A stretch of 33,576 bases of DNA, from the NCBI GenBank assembly GCA_021199335.1, contig JAJQIG010000043.1, forward strand, positions 1 to 33,576. The letters run 5' to 3'. Below, in pieces: positions 1-8,316 of this stretch (its first letter is position 1; each line of letters begins with the position of its first letter). Under the pieces are notes generated by a model. That model did not search any database and had not been told where the DNA came from. It saw nothing but the letters and a program-made list of their open reading frames with translations. The translations under genes were made by a program, and so were the position numbers. This DNA is from Oscillospiraceae bacterium (GTDB taxonomy: Bacteria; Bacillota; Clostridia; Oscillospirales; Ruminococcaceae).

Positions 1-20
1 TGCCTGTGGGGCTTTTTTAT
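1..20 (+). terminator. Probable tail of a truncated plus-strand terminator
   Basis: The window opens with a G-rich stretch (GTGGGG) followed at once by a run of T residues, the look of the right arm and T-tract of a Rho-independent terminator. The left arm lies outside the window, so this is only a guess. Nothing else is seen between here and position 73. Confidence 0.3.
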
Positions 21-73
21 TGCGGTTTCGGTATTTGATAGGGGGATTTGACATATGCACGGAAATGATATGC

Positions 74-107
74 AAAAAATCACCCACCCCAGGTCAGGAG
101 GCGGGTG
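74..107 (-). terminator. Rho-independent terminator of the arabinose operon
   Basis: On the minus strand CACCCGCC pairs with GGGTGGGTG (8 bp with one G-U pair) and is followed by ATTTTTTG. It sits 18 bases past the stop codon of the ribulose-phosphate epimerase gene. Confidence 0.75.
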
Positions 108-125
108 AAAATGGTTGCTTGCGGC

Positions 126-815
126 TTATTGTCCGTAATAAGCGTTTGCGCCGTGCTTTCTAAGATAATGCTTATTGAGAAGCTCCTGCTGCATAAACCC
201 TGCGTTCGGATTTATACTCATGGCATGGTAATTCATGAATGCGGTTTCCTCGAGAACCGCTGCATTATGAACAGCCTCCGCAGCGTTTTTCCCCCATGTG
301 AACGGGCCGTGGCTCTTTACAAGAACCGCAGGAATTGTCATCGGGTCAATGCCTTTAAACGCCTCGATTATTACCGTGCCGGTTTCCTTTTCGTATTCCC
401 CGCCGATTTCATCGGGCGTCATTGCCCTTGTGCAGGGGATTTCGCCGTAAAAATAGTCGGCGTGCGTAGTTCCCATAGGAATTATGCCCATTCCCGCCTG
501 CGCAAAGGACGTCGCCCAGCGGCTGTGGGTGTGAACGATTCCGCCAAGGTCTTTGAATGAACGGTAAAGCTCAAGATGGGTCGGGGTATCGCTGGAGGGC
601 TTGCATTTTCCCTCGGCTTTCTTCCCTGTGGAAAGCTCAACAACAACCATGTCCTCGGCGGTCATTTTTTCATATGAAACCCCGGACGGCTTTATAACAA
701 TCATTCCGCTCTCCCTGTCGATTGCGGAAACGTTTCCCCATGTGAATGTCACAAGTCCGTATTTCGGCAGCATAAGATTTGCTTCAAGAACCTCCTGCTT
801 TAACTTTTCAAGCAT
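126..815 (-). CDS. araD: L-ribulose-5-phosphate 4-epimerase
   Basis: The 229-residue product matches the class II aldolase/AraD family in length and motifs. It interconverts L-ribulose 5-phosphate and D-xylulose 5-phosphate, the last step that feeds L-arabinose into the pentose phosphate pathway. Visible motifs are GNVSAIDR near residue 27, KPSGVSYE near 42, a serine/aspartate pair in PSSDTPTH near 73, and the zinc-binding HTHS near 95. A further histidine in KSHGPF near 168 is the expected third zinc ligand. The ATG follows GGGAGGAA by six bases. It is the second gene of a minus-strand pair with the FGGY kinase (gap 23 bp) and ends just before a good terminator. The gene pair supports AraD over other class II aldolases such as fuculose-phosphate aldolase. 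Cytosolic. Confidence 0.93.
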   Translation of the reverse strand: MLEKLKQEVLEANLMLPKYGLVTFTWGNVSAIDRESGMIVIKPSGVSYEKMTAEDMVVVELSTGKKAEGKCKPSSDTPTHLELYRSFKDLGGIVHTHSRWATSFAQAGMGIIPMGTTHADYFYGEIPCTRAMTPDEIGGEYEKETGTVIIEAFKGIDPMTIPAVLVKSHGPFTWGKNAAEAVHNAAVLEETAFMNYHAMSINPNAGFMQQELLNKHYLRKHGANAYYGQ

Positions 816-838
816 AAATTTTTCCTCCCGATTATCGA

Positions 839-2416
839 TTATTCTGCAAGGCAGCGTTCCGCCCTGAGTCCATTTTTATAACGTTTCATAAATTCTTCAA
901 AACCGCATACTCCTGCGGGCGCAGGAGAAACGGAGCTTTCCTCCATGCCTGAAAAAACCTCCTCATTGAGCCAGTCGGGGAGTGATTTTTCTCCGCCGCA
1001 GTCCATAAAAGCGGCAAGAAGTGCCATTCCCCATGCTCCGCCCTCTCCTGCGGTTTTCATAACGGAGATGGGAGTGTTTAAAGCGTCCGCAAGGAACTGT
1101 TGGGCAACTCCCCGAGTCTTAAAAAGTCCGCCGTGGGCGGTGAACTGTTCAGCTGAAACCCGTTCCTCTTCAAAAAGAATATCCATACCGATTTTGAGCG
1201 CCGCCATTGAGGAGTAAAGCTGCGCGCGTAAGAAATTCGCAAGGTTCATTTTGCTGTTGGGAGTTCGGAAATACATCGGTCTGCCGTTTTCCGTGTCCGC
1301 AACAGGCTCACCCGAAAGGAAGTTGTATGCAGTAACTCCGCTGCAGCTCGGATTGCCGTTTTCAAGGGCGTTTTTGTACAGCAGTTCATAAAGCTCGGAT
1401 TTACCAATGCCATTTCCGCATAACTCCGCAAACTCGCCGAACATTTTAACCCATACATCAAGCTCGGAGCAGCAATTGTTGCAGTGAACCATTGCGGTCG
1501 GGAAGCCGTCGGGCGTTGTTACAATGTCGATTTTGGGGTAAACTCCCTTCAAAGGCTTTTCGAGAACCAGCATAGAGAAAATCGATGTTCCTGCGGAAAC
1601 ATTTCCCGTTTTGGGAAGAATCGCATTTGCGGCTGTCATCCCCGTTCCCGCATCCCCCTCGGGCGGACAGAAGGGTATTCCCGCTTCGAGAGCGCCTGTG
1701 GGGTCGATGAATTTTGCCCCCTCCTCGGTAAGAAATCCCGCATTTTCCCCTGCAAAGAGAATTGAGGGAAAAATTTTGTCAACTTCTTTGCAAAAGCCCT
1801 TTTCGGCGAGCATTGAATTAAAAATATCGGCATAGCCTCTGTTGTATGAACCGTTTTCCACAGGGAAAATTCCCGAAGCCTCGCCTATCCCGACAACACG
1901 CTTTCCCGTCAGCATAAAATGGATATATCCCGCAAGAGTTGTAACATATTCAATCTGCGGAACGTGTTCCTCGCCGTTTAGAACGGCTTGATAAAGATGC
2001 GCAGCTGTCCAGCGCTGAGGAATGTTGAAGCCGAGCCTTGATGTAAGCTCCGATGCGGCCTGTTCGGTAATGGTGTTTCTCCAAGTCCTGAAGGGAACAA
2101 GAAGATTTCCGTTTTTGTCGAACGCCATATAGCCATGCATCATTGCCGAAATCCCCATTGCGCCGACCTTTTTCAGCGTTGCGCCGTAGTTTTCCTTAAC
2201 GTTGGCGGCAAGGTTCGCATAGCAGCTTTGCAGTCCGCTGCAAATGTCGTCAAGCGAGTATGTCCATATCCCGTCACAAAGCCGATTTTCCCACTCCGAG
2301 CTTCCCGATGCAATAGGAGAAAAGCATTCATCGATAAGAACAGCCTTTATTCTTGTTGACCCAAGCTCAATTCCGAGATAGGTTTTGCCCTGTTCGATTT
2401 TTTGCGTGTTGTTCAT
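839..2416 (-). CDS. FGGY-family carbohydrate kinase, probable L-ribulokinase
   Basis: This 525-residue protein is an FGGY sugar kinase. The N-terminal phosphate-binding motif [15 protein letters not shown] is clear, as is the second-domain ATP-binding stretch with GGLFKTRG and [12 protein letters not shown] near the C-terminus. It resembles the clostridial kinases of about 530 residues found next to araD rather than classic E. coli AraB. The likely reaction is ATP-dependent phosphorylation of L-ribulose, whose product the adjacent epimerase consumes; xylulose or another ketose cannot be excluded. An upstream in-frame ATG at 2434 exists, but the ATG at 2416 has the better ribosome site (AAAGAGATG) and was chosen. 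The gene has its own promoter, divergent from that of zapA. No arabinose isomerase, transporter or regulator is visible here, so the pathway must be completed elsewhere. Confidence 0.8.
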   Translation of the reverse strand: MNNTQKIEQGKTYLGIELGSTRIKAVLIDECFSPIASGSSEWENRLCDGIWTYSLDDICSGLQSCYANLAANVKENYGATLKKVGAMGISAMMHGYMAFDKNGNLLVPFRTWRNTITEQAASELTSRLGFNIPQRWTAAHLYQAVLNGEEHVPQIEYVTTLAGYIHFMLTGKRVVGIGEASGIFPVENGSYNRGYADIFNSMLAEKGFCKEVDKIFPSILFAGENAGFLTEEGAKFIDPTGALEAGIPFCPPEGDAGTGMTAANAILPKTGNVSAGTSIFSMLVLEKPLKGVYPKIDIVTTPDGFPTAMVHCNNCCSELDVWVKMFGEFAELCGNGIGKSELYELLYKNALENGNPSCSGVTAYNFLSGEPVADTENGRPMYFRTPNSKMNLANFLRAQLYSSMAALKIGMDILFEEERVSAEQFTAHGGLFKTRGVAQQFLADALNTPISVMKTAGEGGAWGMALLAAFMDCGGEKSLPDWLNEEVFSGMEESSVSPAPAGVCGFEEFMKRYKNGLRAERCLAE

Positions 2417-2454
2417 TTGTATCATCTCTTTCATAGCATTTTACGGTTACAATA

Positions 2455-2483
2455 ATTATATAATAATAATCGCCCGAATGCAA
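2455..2483 (-). promoter_or_regulatory. Sigma-A promoter of the arabinose operon
   Basis: Minus-strand TTGCAT (2478-2483) and TATAAT (2455-2460) are separated by exactly 17 bases. It lies 39 bases upstream of the chosen kinase start and is back to back with the zapA promoter. Confidence 0.75.
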
Positions 2484-2501
2484 CTTATTTTTTTATTGCT
2501 A

Positions 2502-2530
2502 TTGAAATGCGGCTGAAAATATAGTATAAT
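2502..2530 (+). promoter_or_regulatory. Sigma-A promoter of the zapA operon
   Basis: TTGAAA (2502-2507) and TATAAT (2525-2530) are separated by 17 bases, 36 bases before the zapA start codon. This is close to a consensus vegetative promoter. Confidence 0.8.
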
Positions 2531-2566
2531 AAGCTAAGCTGAAATCCCTTTGAAAGGATGTATTAA

Positions 2567-2986
2567 ATGAATAAAGTTAGAGTTACAATCTGCGGCAAGG
2601 AGTATGCCCTCAAAACGGAGGAAACCGCAAGCTATTTCATTGCCCTTGCTCAAAAGGTTGAAAGAACCATTGACAGTATGGCTGCCCAGTCGGACAGTAT
2701 TACAATCCAGTCCGCCGCAGTCCTTACTGCGCTCTCGGCATTTGATGATGCCCAAAAAGCAAACGAGAGCATTGACAATATACGAACGCAAATCAAGGAG
2801 TATGTCGATGAAGCCTGCGCCGCAAGAGCCGAGCGGGATGAGGCTGTCAAAGAAACGGAAGCCCTTAAAGCAAGAATTACAGAGCTTGAAAATGAACTTA
2901 ATATTGAGAAAATGAAGAAAACCATCGACTCCCAGCTTGAACCCACCGATAATGTGAATGTGAAAGAAAGCCCTCGTAAAAAGTGA
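2567..2986 (+). CDS. zapA: Cell division protein ZapA
   Basis: The 139-residue product has the ZapA layout: an N-terminal globular domain beginning NKVRVTICGKEYALKTEE, the family pattern for a protein that binds FtsZ, followed by a long charged coiled coil (about residues 65-120) and a short polar tail. ZapA dimers and tetramers cross-link FtsZ protofilaments at the division septum. The start follows an AAAGGATG ribosome site. It overlaps or abuts the U32 peptidase gene, a pairing often seen in Clostridia, and the two are probably co-transcribed from the promoter just upstream. The C-terminal extension is longer than in the roughly 85-110-residue Bacillus and E. coli proteins. Confidence 0.85.
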   Translation: MNKVRVTICGKEYALKTEETASYFIALAQKVERTIDSMAAQSDSITIQSAAVLTALSAFDDAQKANESIDNIRTQIKEYVDEACAARAERDEAVKETEALKARITELENELNIEKMKKTIDSQLEPTDNVNVKESPRKK

Positions 2987-2997
2987 GTGTGGGTTTT

Positions 2998-5046
2998 ATG
3001 AAGGGTGATATTGAAATTCTTGCACCTGCGGGAAGTATGGAGAGCGTTTACGCCGCTGTGCGGTGCGGTGCGGATGCCGTCTATGTTGGCGGAAGCCGCT
3101 ACTCCGCAAGGGCGAATGCTGTTAACTTCACATCGGAGGAGCTTTCGGAAGCGGTCGATTACTGCCATCTCCATAATGTACGCATTTATCAGGCGATGAA
3201 TACCCTTGTTTTCGACAGCGAGCTTGAGGATTTTCTTGCTTCGGCAAGGCTTTCCGCCGAAATGGGAGTTGACGCATTCATTGTTCAGGATATAGGCGCT
3301 GCGGCGATGCTCAAGCAAGCCCTCCCCGACATAAGGCTAAACGCTTCGACACAGATGTCCATTCACACAAAAGAGGGCGCACTGCTTGCAAAGGAGCTTG
3401 GCTATTCGAGAGTTGTTGTTTCAAGGGAGCTATCTCTTGATGCGATAAGGGAAATATGCACGGCGGGAATTGAGGTTGAGGTTTTTGTTCACGGCGCGCT
3501 TTGTATGTCCGTTTCGGGGCAGTGTTATATGAGCGCATTGATTGGTTCAAGAAGCGCTGACAGAGGGCTGTGCGCTCAAGCGTGTCGTTTGCCCTTCTCA
3601 GCAATAAAGGGTGAGAGAAGGAATGATCTTTCGCTTAAGGATTTGTCCAATATAGAGCATATCGGCGAGCTGAAAAGGGCGGGCGTTTCTTCTCTTAAAA
3701 TTGAGGGCAGAATGAAGCGTGCGGAATATGTCGCCGCTGCGGTTACTGCCTGCCGTGCGGCTGTGGACGGGGAAAAGCCCGATATGGATACGCTCTGCGC
3801 CGTATTCTCCAGGAGCGGGTTTACCGACGGCTACCTTACTGGAAAGCTCGGAAGCGAAATGTTCGGAATACGATGCAAAGATGACGTTGTTTCGGCGAAA
3901 ACGGTTCTCCCTCAGCTTAAGGAGCTTTTTCGAAAGGAAACAAAGGCGGTTGAAGCGGATTTTCACGCTGTTATAAAGAAAAATGAGCCGTCAAGGCTTG
4001 GGATGCGTTCCGATGGAGCGGAAATAACCGCTTTTGGAGATATTCCCCAGCCTGCCGCAAACAGACCCACAGATATTTCCGACATTGAAAAGCAGCTGTC
4101 AAAGCTCGGAGATACCCCATATGAGCTTAATAATGTTTCAGCCGAAATAGACGGCGGAATTGTCATTCCCGCATCGGGGCTTAACGCTTTGCGCAGAGAA
4201 GCTGTTGCGGAAATGAACAGAGCAAGGCTTGCGGCAAAAAAGCGCCATACCGAATCAAACGATATTCGGCTTGATTTCCCTAAAATGCGTAATACAAAGC
4301 CGAAATCCATACATCTGCGGCTTTATTCCGCAGAGCAGCTCGGGGGCGTTCCCGAATATGCGGAAATAATATATCTTCCCCTTGATGAAATAATCGGAAA
4401 TTGGGAGAAATGCTCGGCTTTCAAGGATAAAATCGCAGCCGCCGTCCCAAGGTTCACAGTCAATGAGAATTTACTCAGGGAAAAGCTTTCAAAGATCAAA
4501 AATCAAGGCTGCGGCAGAATGCTTTGTACAAATATTGCGCATATAAAAATCGGCAGGGAGCTTGGATTTGAAATGCATGGCGATTTCGGACTCAATGCGG
4601 CAAATTCAATGTCCGTCAAGGCTTACGGAGAAATGGGAATTACGGATCTTACTGTTTCGTTTGAAATGAAACTGCCGCAAATTTCCGCACTTGGGGATTA
4701 TATTCCTTACGGAATAATCGCATATGGACGTCTGCCGCTTATGCTCACAAGGAATTGCCCGATAAAATCCGCTGTCGGCGGATGCAAAAGCTGTACGGGA
4801 GGTCTTACGGACAGAACAGGCAGATTTTTCCCGATAAAATGTGACGGAGTATCCTCCGAGGTGCTTAACAGTGATGTTCTTGTAATGTCCGACAGGCTCG
4901 GCGAGGTAAATTGTGACTTTATTCGGCTTGTTTTTACCGATGAAACCGCAGATGACGTCAGAGAAATAACAGACTGCTACTTTAACGAAAGAAAAATCGA
5001 CATTCCAAATATAACAAGAGGACTTTATTACAGAGGAGTAATTTAA
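2998..5046 (+). CDS. U32-family peptidase / RlhA-like protein with C-terminal DUF3656 region
   Basis: The 682-residue product begins with the family signature (EILAPAGSMESVYAAVRCGADAVYVGG), and has the U32 core with EVFVHGALCMSVSGQCYMS near residue 165 and GLCAQACR about 25 residues on. These cysteines belong to the cluster known in this family. The C-terminal half, with GGCKSCTGGL and DRTGRFFPI, matches the long two-domain form. Members include E. coli RlhA/YdcP-type proteins, which act in hydroxylation of a 23S rRNA cytidine, and collagenase-like proteins, so the peptidase name is historical. A GTG at 2983 overlaps the zapA stop; I prefer ATG 2998 because family members start immediately before this motif, but neither start has a strong ribosome site. 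It lies in the zapA operon. Confidence 0.85.
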   Translation: MKGDIEILAPAGSMESVYAAVRCGADAVYVGGSRYSARANAVNFTSEELSEAVDYCHLHNVRIYQAMNTLVFDSELEDFLASARLSAEMGVDAFIVQDIGAAAMLKQALPDIRLNASTQMSIHTKEGALLAKELGYSRVVVSRELSLDAIREICTAGIEVEVFVHGALCMSVSGQCYMSALIGSRSADRGLCAQACRLPFSAIKGERRNDLSLKDLSNIEHIGELKRAGVSSLKIEGRMKRAEYVAAAVTACRAAVDGEKPDMDTLCAVFSRSGFTDGYLTGKLGSEMFGIRCKDDVVSAKTVLPQLKELFRKETKAVEADFHAVIKKNEPSRLGMRSDGAEITAFGDIPQPAANRPTDISDIEKQLSKLGDTPYELNNVSAEIDGGIVIPASGLNALRREAVAEMNRARLAAKKRHTESNDIRLDFPKMRNTKPKSIHLRLYSAEQLGGVPEYAEIIYLPLDEIIGNWEKCSAFKDKIAAAVPRFTVNENLLREKLSKIKNQGCGRMLCTNIAHIKIGRELGFEMHGDFGLNAANSMSVKAYGEMGITDLTVSFEMKLPQISALGDYIPYGIIAYGRLPLMLTRNCPIKSAVGGCKSCTGGLTDRTGRFFPIKCDGVSSEVLNSDVLVMSDRLGEVNCDFIRLVFTDETADDVREITDCYFNERKIDIPNITRGLYYRGVI

Positions 5047-5050
5047 AAAT

Positions 5051-5326
5051 ATGAGCAGCGGTATAAAAAGGACAATAGCGTTTCTGGTTTTCCTGCTTGC
5101 GGGAATACTTTTGGGAACGATTATAGGTAGAGTCTGCGAGGGGGTTCCCATGCTGTCATGGCTTGCATATACATTATCGGTGGGGCTTGATACGGGAAAT
5201 CCCATGGTGCTTGACCTCATAGTATTTAAGCTGGCGTTCGGCTTTACACTTTCGGTAAATGCGGCGCAGATTATATGCATAATAATATCATTTATTGTTT
5301 ATTCAAAAACCTGCAAGGGTCTTTGA
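5051..5326 (+). CDS. DUF4321-type small membrane protein
   Basis: A 91-residue protein with two hydrophobic segments: about residues 8-27 (FLVFLLAGILLGTIIG) and about 65-86. A short loop with LSVGLDTGNP lies between them. This is the pattern of the uncharacterised DUF4321 family of Clostridia, often found near cell-division and cell-shape genes. It starts 4 bases after the U32 stop with a GAGGAG site, so it is in the same operon. The function is unknown; an inner-membrane location is predicted from the sequence. Confidence 0.7.
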   Translation: MSSGIKRTIAFLVFLLAGILLGTIIGRVCEGVPMLSWLAYTLSVGLDTGNPMVLDLIVFKLAFGFTLSVNAAQIICIIISFIVYSKTCKGL

Positions 5327-5377
5327 TGCGCCCTTGTCCAAATGAAAAAGATTTACATTAAAAAAGGAGATGCAATT

Positions 5378-6259
5378 ATGAGTAAGGTAAGAATTATGAC
5401 CGATTCCGCAAGTGACGTTTCCCCCGAGCAGGCGGAAAAATATGATATTGCCCTTGTTAACTTCTGGATAATCGTCGGTGAAAGAAGTCTTAGGGAACAC
5501 GTTGAATATTCAACCAAGGAATTCTATAAGCTTATGGACGAATCGGAGGATATGCCCCACACCTCCCAAATAAGAGTGGAGGATTACGTTGAGGAATATG
5601 AAAAGCAGCTTGATGACGGCGTTACCGACCTCATAAACGTTGTAATTGCTTCAATCGGCTCAAACTCCTTTAATAATGCAAACAAGGCAAGGGATGAGTT
5701 TTATAAAAAGCACCCCGGTGCCGAAATGAAAATTACAGTTATGGACAGCAAGGGATATACGGGAGTTTATGGACTTCCCGTAATTGAAGCGGCAAAAAAG
5801 GTGCAAAAGGGCGCGCAGGCGGATGAGGTTATCGCCTTCCTCACCGATTGGTTTGACAGCGGAATTATTATTTGCACCGCATTTACGCTTAAATACGCAA
5901 GAAAATCGGGACGTGTCGGATGCGTTTCCGCATTTGTGGGCGAGATGCTTGGGCTTAAACCGATAATTACCTTTACCGATGCGGTTTCCGAAACCGTTGC
6001 AAAGGTGAGAGGGGAAAAGGCGGTTATTCCGCAAATGGTGGATTATGCCGTTGAGCATATGGTCCCCGGAACGGTTTATTCCGTCCTTGACGGAAGCCGC
6101 CCCGAGCTTACCGATGAGGTAATAAGGATGATGAAAAAAAGGGTTGGGTATGGTCCCGCCGAGATTCACGAGGTGGGTGCAACGATTGCCTGCCATCTTG
6201 GGCACGAGGTTTCGGGAATTATCGTTAAGTGCCCAAACAGAAATATAACTCACGACTGA
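5378..6259 (+). CDS. DegV family fatty-acid-binding protein
   Basis: The 293-residue product starts with the DegV signature VRIMTDSASDVSPEQAEKY. It also has the TSQIRVEDY, GSNSFNNA and DSKGYTGVYGLPV stretches of the family, which binds fatty acyl chains; some members (FakB) present fatty acids to FakA kinase for phosphorylation. No fakA is present here. The start at 5378 has AAAAGGAGA seven bases upstream; an earlier in-frame ATG at 5342 lacks a ribosome site. The gene follows DUF4321 by 51 bases. The stop codon lies inside the dispersed repeat that begins at 6244, so the last residues (about ITHD) are encoded by the repeat. Confidence 0.85.
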   Translation: MSKVRIMTDSASDVSPEQAEKYDIALVNFWIIVGERSLREHVEYSTKEFYKLMDESEDMPHTSQIRVEDYVEEYEKQLDDGVTDLINVVIASIGSNSFNNANKARDEFYKKHPGAEMKITVMDSKGYTGVYGLPVIEAAKKVQKGAQADEVIAFLTDWFDSGIIICTAFTLKYARKSGRVGCVSAFVGEMLGLKPIITFTDAVSETVAKVRGEKAVIPQMVDYAVEHMVPGTVYSVLDGSRPELTDEVIRMMKKRVGYGPAEIHEVGATIACHLGHEVSGIIVKCPNRNITHD

Positions 6260-6386
6260 TGCCCCCTTCTCGCTTGTTGGCTCGGTCGGCGCTTCTGCTC
6301 AGCAGAGGTGTCCGCCGGACGCCCGCACCCTCTCCAGGCGAGGGAGCATACGGTCTTTCAGTGGGTGGATGCAATCCTCCACTGAT
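6244..6386. repeat. Dispersed intergenic repeat, copy 1
   Basis: It begins with TATAACTCACGACTGATG (6244-6261) and ends with a segment around GGGAGCATACGGTC (6343-6356) followed by a run ending CCTCCACTGA. The same 18-base start and the same second block recur at 21809-21888. The interior is GC-rich and differs in length between copies. It is probably a non-coding genomic repeat. It supplies the degV stop codon. Confidence 0.75.
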
Positions 6387-6388
6387 GG

Positions 6389-6480
6389 CTTGCAAAATTG
6401 CTTCGCAATTTTGGCAGCTTGTTAAAGCTGCGCTTGAATTGCTGCCCCTTTTCCTATTTTTATGTGGGGCAGCTTCGTGC
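6389..6480. repeat. Cluster of three inverted repeats after degV
   Basis: Three hairpins follow one another: CAAAATTGC-TTC-GCAATTTTG, then GCAGCTT-GTTA-AAGCTGC followed by GCTTGAATT, then GCTGCCCC paired with GGGGCAGC across about 18 bases. The middle one is a shortened copy of the hairpin at 9738-9769. No reading frame here looks real. Confidence 0.6.
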
Positions 6481-6512
6481 GTTGGCGGCTTGTTAGGACT
6501 GCGACTAAAAAA

Positions 6513-6541
6513 TTCGGCGGAGAACCATATATTCTCCGCCT
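6513..6541. terminator. Bidirectional Rho-independent terminator
   Basis: GGCGGAGAA pairs with TTCTCCGCC across a seven-base loop. On the plus strand TAGCTTTTTT follows, and on the minus strand GAATTTTTT follows. It serves the convergent degV operon and the small membrane protein gene. Confidence 0.85.
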
Positions 6542-6548
6542 AGCTTTT

Positions 6549-6818
6549 TTATGAACCGATAATGCCGAGGCTTATTAATACGCCGAGGGTTGAGTTAATG
6601 AGAGCGGCAACAAGCGCAATAATATTGATAACAATTGCGTATTTTGTTATGTGCGTGTTTCTTTTTTTGACGCTCATAACAAGGCTGATAATGCTGCATA
6701 CGTATGTAACGATAGGCAGAATTAGAGCAAACACCACTCCGATTACCATAAGCACAAGGCTTGGCACATGGATTTTCTTTTCGTTGGTTTCCGTTTCCAT
6801 GGTATTAAATTCGTCCAT
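6549..6818 (-). CDS. Small membrane protein of unknown function
   Basis: The 89-residue product has a polar acidic N-terminus (about 18 residues) and two hydrophobic segments: about residues 20-47 (VPSLVLMVIGVVFALILPIV onward) and about 62-88. A basic patch KKRNTH lies between them. The ATG has a GAGAGAGG ribosome site and the gene ends at a strong terminator, so it looks real. I do not recognise the family. It is a single-gene unit, convergent to degV. Confidence 0.6.
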   Translation of the reverse strand: MDEFNTMETETNEKKIHVPSLVLMVIGVVFALILPIVTYVCSIISLVMSVKKRNTHITKYAIVINIIALVAALINSTLGVLISLGIIGS

Positions 6819-6966
6819 AATAAAACCTCTCTCTTAATAAAATATTTATCCTCAACGCCGATATTATGCGGCGCTTTTGGTTTTATCGCATTCGGCGGAA
6901 AACATAATCCCCCGATAAATGCCGATAATGCTACACCTTTTTATTCAATCTTTTCGCCCTAAAATA

Positions 6967-6995
6967 TTGACATATGTGGTAACCTGTGTTATTAT
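6967..6995 (+). promoter_or_regulatory. Strong sigma-A promoter for a candidate small RNA
   Basis: TTGACA (6967-6972) and TATTAT (6990-6995) are separated by 17 bases. No gene starts within 450 bp downstream, but a strong terminator ends at about 7130. Confidence 0.75.
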
Positions 6996-7001
6996 GTAAT
7001 T

Positions 7002-7130
7002 GTTCAAAGTGTATTAATTTTGTCATGCCTAGACATATAGTCGGCGTTGGCAAATAAGGTGTATATTATTATCCATTGGAATAGAATTGCCTCCCTTATC
7101 GTATGCCCGATAAGGGGGGCATAGTTTTTG
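7002..7130 (+). ncRNA. Candidate small non-coding RNA of about 130 nt
   Basis: The segment runs from just after a near-consensus promoter to a very stable terminator and has no plausible coding frame or ribosome site. The terminator arms at 7088-7101 and 7108-7121 form about 14 bp with one G-U pair, followed by TAGTTTTTG. I could not match it to 6S RNA, SRP RNA, T-box or any riboswitch by eye; it is short for 6S RNA. The next gene starts about 350 bp further on, so this is more likely an independent RNA than a leader. Confidence 0.5.
7088..7129 (+). terminator. Terminator of the candidate small RNA
   Basis: A stem of about 14 bp with a six-base loop (TATGCC) is followed by TAGTTTTTG. Confidence 0.8.
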
Positions 7131-7446
7131 GGGAAAATAGATTGTTTATGCTTCTGTTCAAGAGCAACTGTTTTGTGTCACAAAAAATTCCCGGCTTTAT
7201 TTTACTATAATTAAAGCAAAAATGCAATAGTTTTTGGTTAAACGGTAGCTTTTGGGCGGTGAACGGTTGAATTTTGTCTGCTTTCGAAAGGATTACTTAG
7301 CCGATAAGAGGGTTTTATCACAGAAGTGGATTATTAATCCATTATTTTTCCGTAGAAAAGCAACATATACGTATACGGCTGCATGGTTTACCTAATATTT
7401 ACACGACTTTTACTCCGCTGCGGTGGTTTCTTTTTGAAAAAAGGAT
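7131..7446. other. Non-coding stretch without recognised features
   Basis: About 315 bp of AT-rich DNA between the candidate small RNA and the phospholipase gene. A TATAAT-like box at 7447-7452 is a possible -10 element for that gene, but the -35 region is poor. I see no open frame with a ribosome site. Confidence 0.5.
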
Positions 7447-7485
7447 TATAATAAAAGCGAAGAGTAAGAGGAGATGAGAGTTTAT

Positions 7486-8316
7486 ATGCCATCAACCTAC
7501 GCACATTATCGAATGGGGCAGGAAGTAAGAAGGCTTCTTGATGATAAAGAAAAAAATATAGTGGAAAGCTACCCGCAGCTGTTCCTTATCGGCTTGCATG
7601 GACCCGATATTTTATTTTACTATAAGCCGCTTTTCAAAAACAGAATCAATCAAGAGGGGTATGATATGCACAAGAGAGCGGGTAAGGAATTTTTTAAAAG
7701 GGCGGCGATAATTGTGAAGCGTCATTCGGGGAATGATGCATATTTGTCGTATGTATATGGCTTTATCTGCCATTTTGCGTTAGACGTCACCTGTCACGGA
7801 TATGTGGATGAAAAAATCGCCGCAAGCGGTGTCAGCCATGCGGAGATAGAGGTGGAGTTTGACAGAATGCTTATGGTTAAGGATGGTTACGACCCCATTA
7901 TACACAGAACTACAGATCATATAGTACCCTCCGTAGAGAACGCAGAGGTAATCCATGCCTTTTTTGAGGGAGTAAGCAGGAGCCAAGCTTGCAAAGCGTT
8001 GGAGGGAATGATTTTCAACAACAATCTGCTCATTGCGCCCTCCAAAGGTAAAAGACTTTTTATAAATACGCTTTTGACTTTGACGGGCAATTATAAGGAA
8101 ATGCACGGATTGATGGTTAATTTTGAAAAAAATCCCCGCTGCGATGACAGCACGGCGAAGCTATGGACTTTATATCAAAAAGCAAGGGAGCTTTCGGTCT
8201 TGTTGATCCATGAATATCGGGATTATCTTGATGGCAGGGAGAAATTAAACTCGATTTACAATTATTCGTTTGGTACTAAACCGGTTGCGGAAGAGGAGCT
8301 TGAAGATGCAGTCTAA
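7486..8316 (+). CDS. Zinc-dependent phospholipase C family protein
   Basis: The 276-residue product starts MPSTYAHYRMGQEV, typical of bacterial zinc-dependent phospholipase C-like proteins. It keeps the histidine/aspartate pattern LHGPDILFY (about residue 36), YDMHKRAG (about 60) and GFICHFALDVTCHGYVD (about 90), likely metal ligands. No signal peptide is present, unlike secreted clostridial toxins, so it is probably an intracellular housekeeping-type homolog whose substrate is unknown. ATG 7486 is chosen because family members begin with MPSTYAHY; an ATG at 7474 directly abuts the GAGGAG site and would give only four more residues. It overlaps the next gene by 11 bp, so the two are translationally coupled. 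Confidence 0.8.
   Translation: MPSTYAHYRMGQEVRRLLDDKEKNIVESYPQLFLIGLHGPDILFYYKPLFKNRINQEGYDMHKRAGKEFFKRAAIIVKRHSGNDAYLSYVYGFICHFALDVTCHGYVDEKIAASGVSHAEIEVEFDRMLMVKDGYDPIIHRTTDHIVPSVENAEVIHAFFEGVSRSQACKALEGMIFNNNLLIAPSKGKRLFINTLLTLTGNYKEMHGLMVNFEKNPRCDDSTAKLWTLYQKARELSVLLIHEYRDYLDGREKLNSIYNYSFGTKPVAEEELEDAV

Noticed and set aside
81-107. SRP RNA-like motif CCAGGTCAGG
   Set aside because: The surrounding bases do not fit the SRP RNA core. The segment is the loop and arm of a terminator.
6229-6543. 104-residue open frame after degV
   Set aside because: It reads through the dispersed repeat and hairpin cluster and has no ribosome site or protein-like conservation.
7002-7130. Riboswitch or T-box leader of the phospholipase gene
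   Set aside because: The terminator ends about 350 bp before the gene and no T-box or known aptamer motif was recognised.
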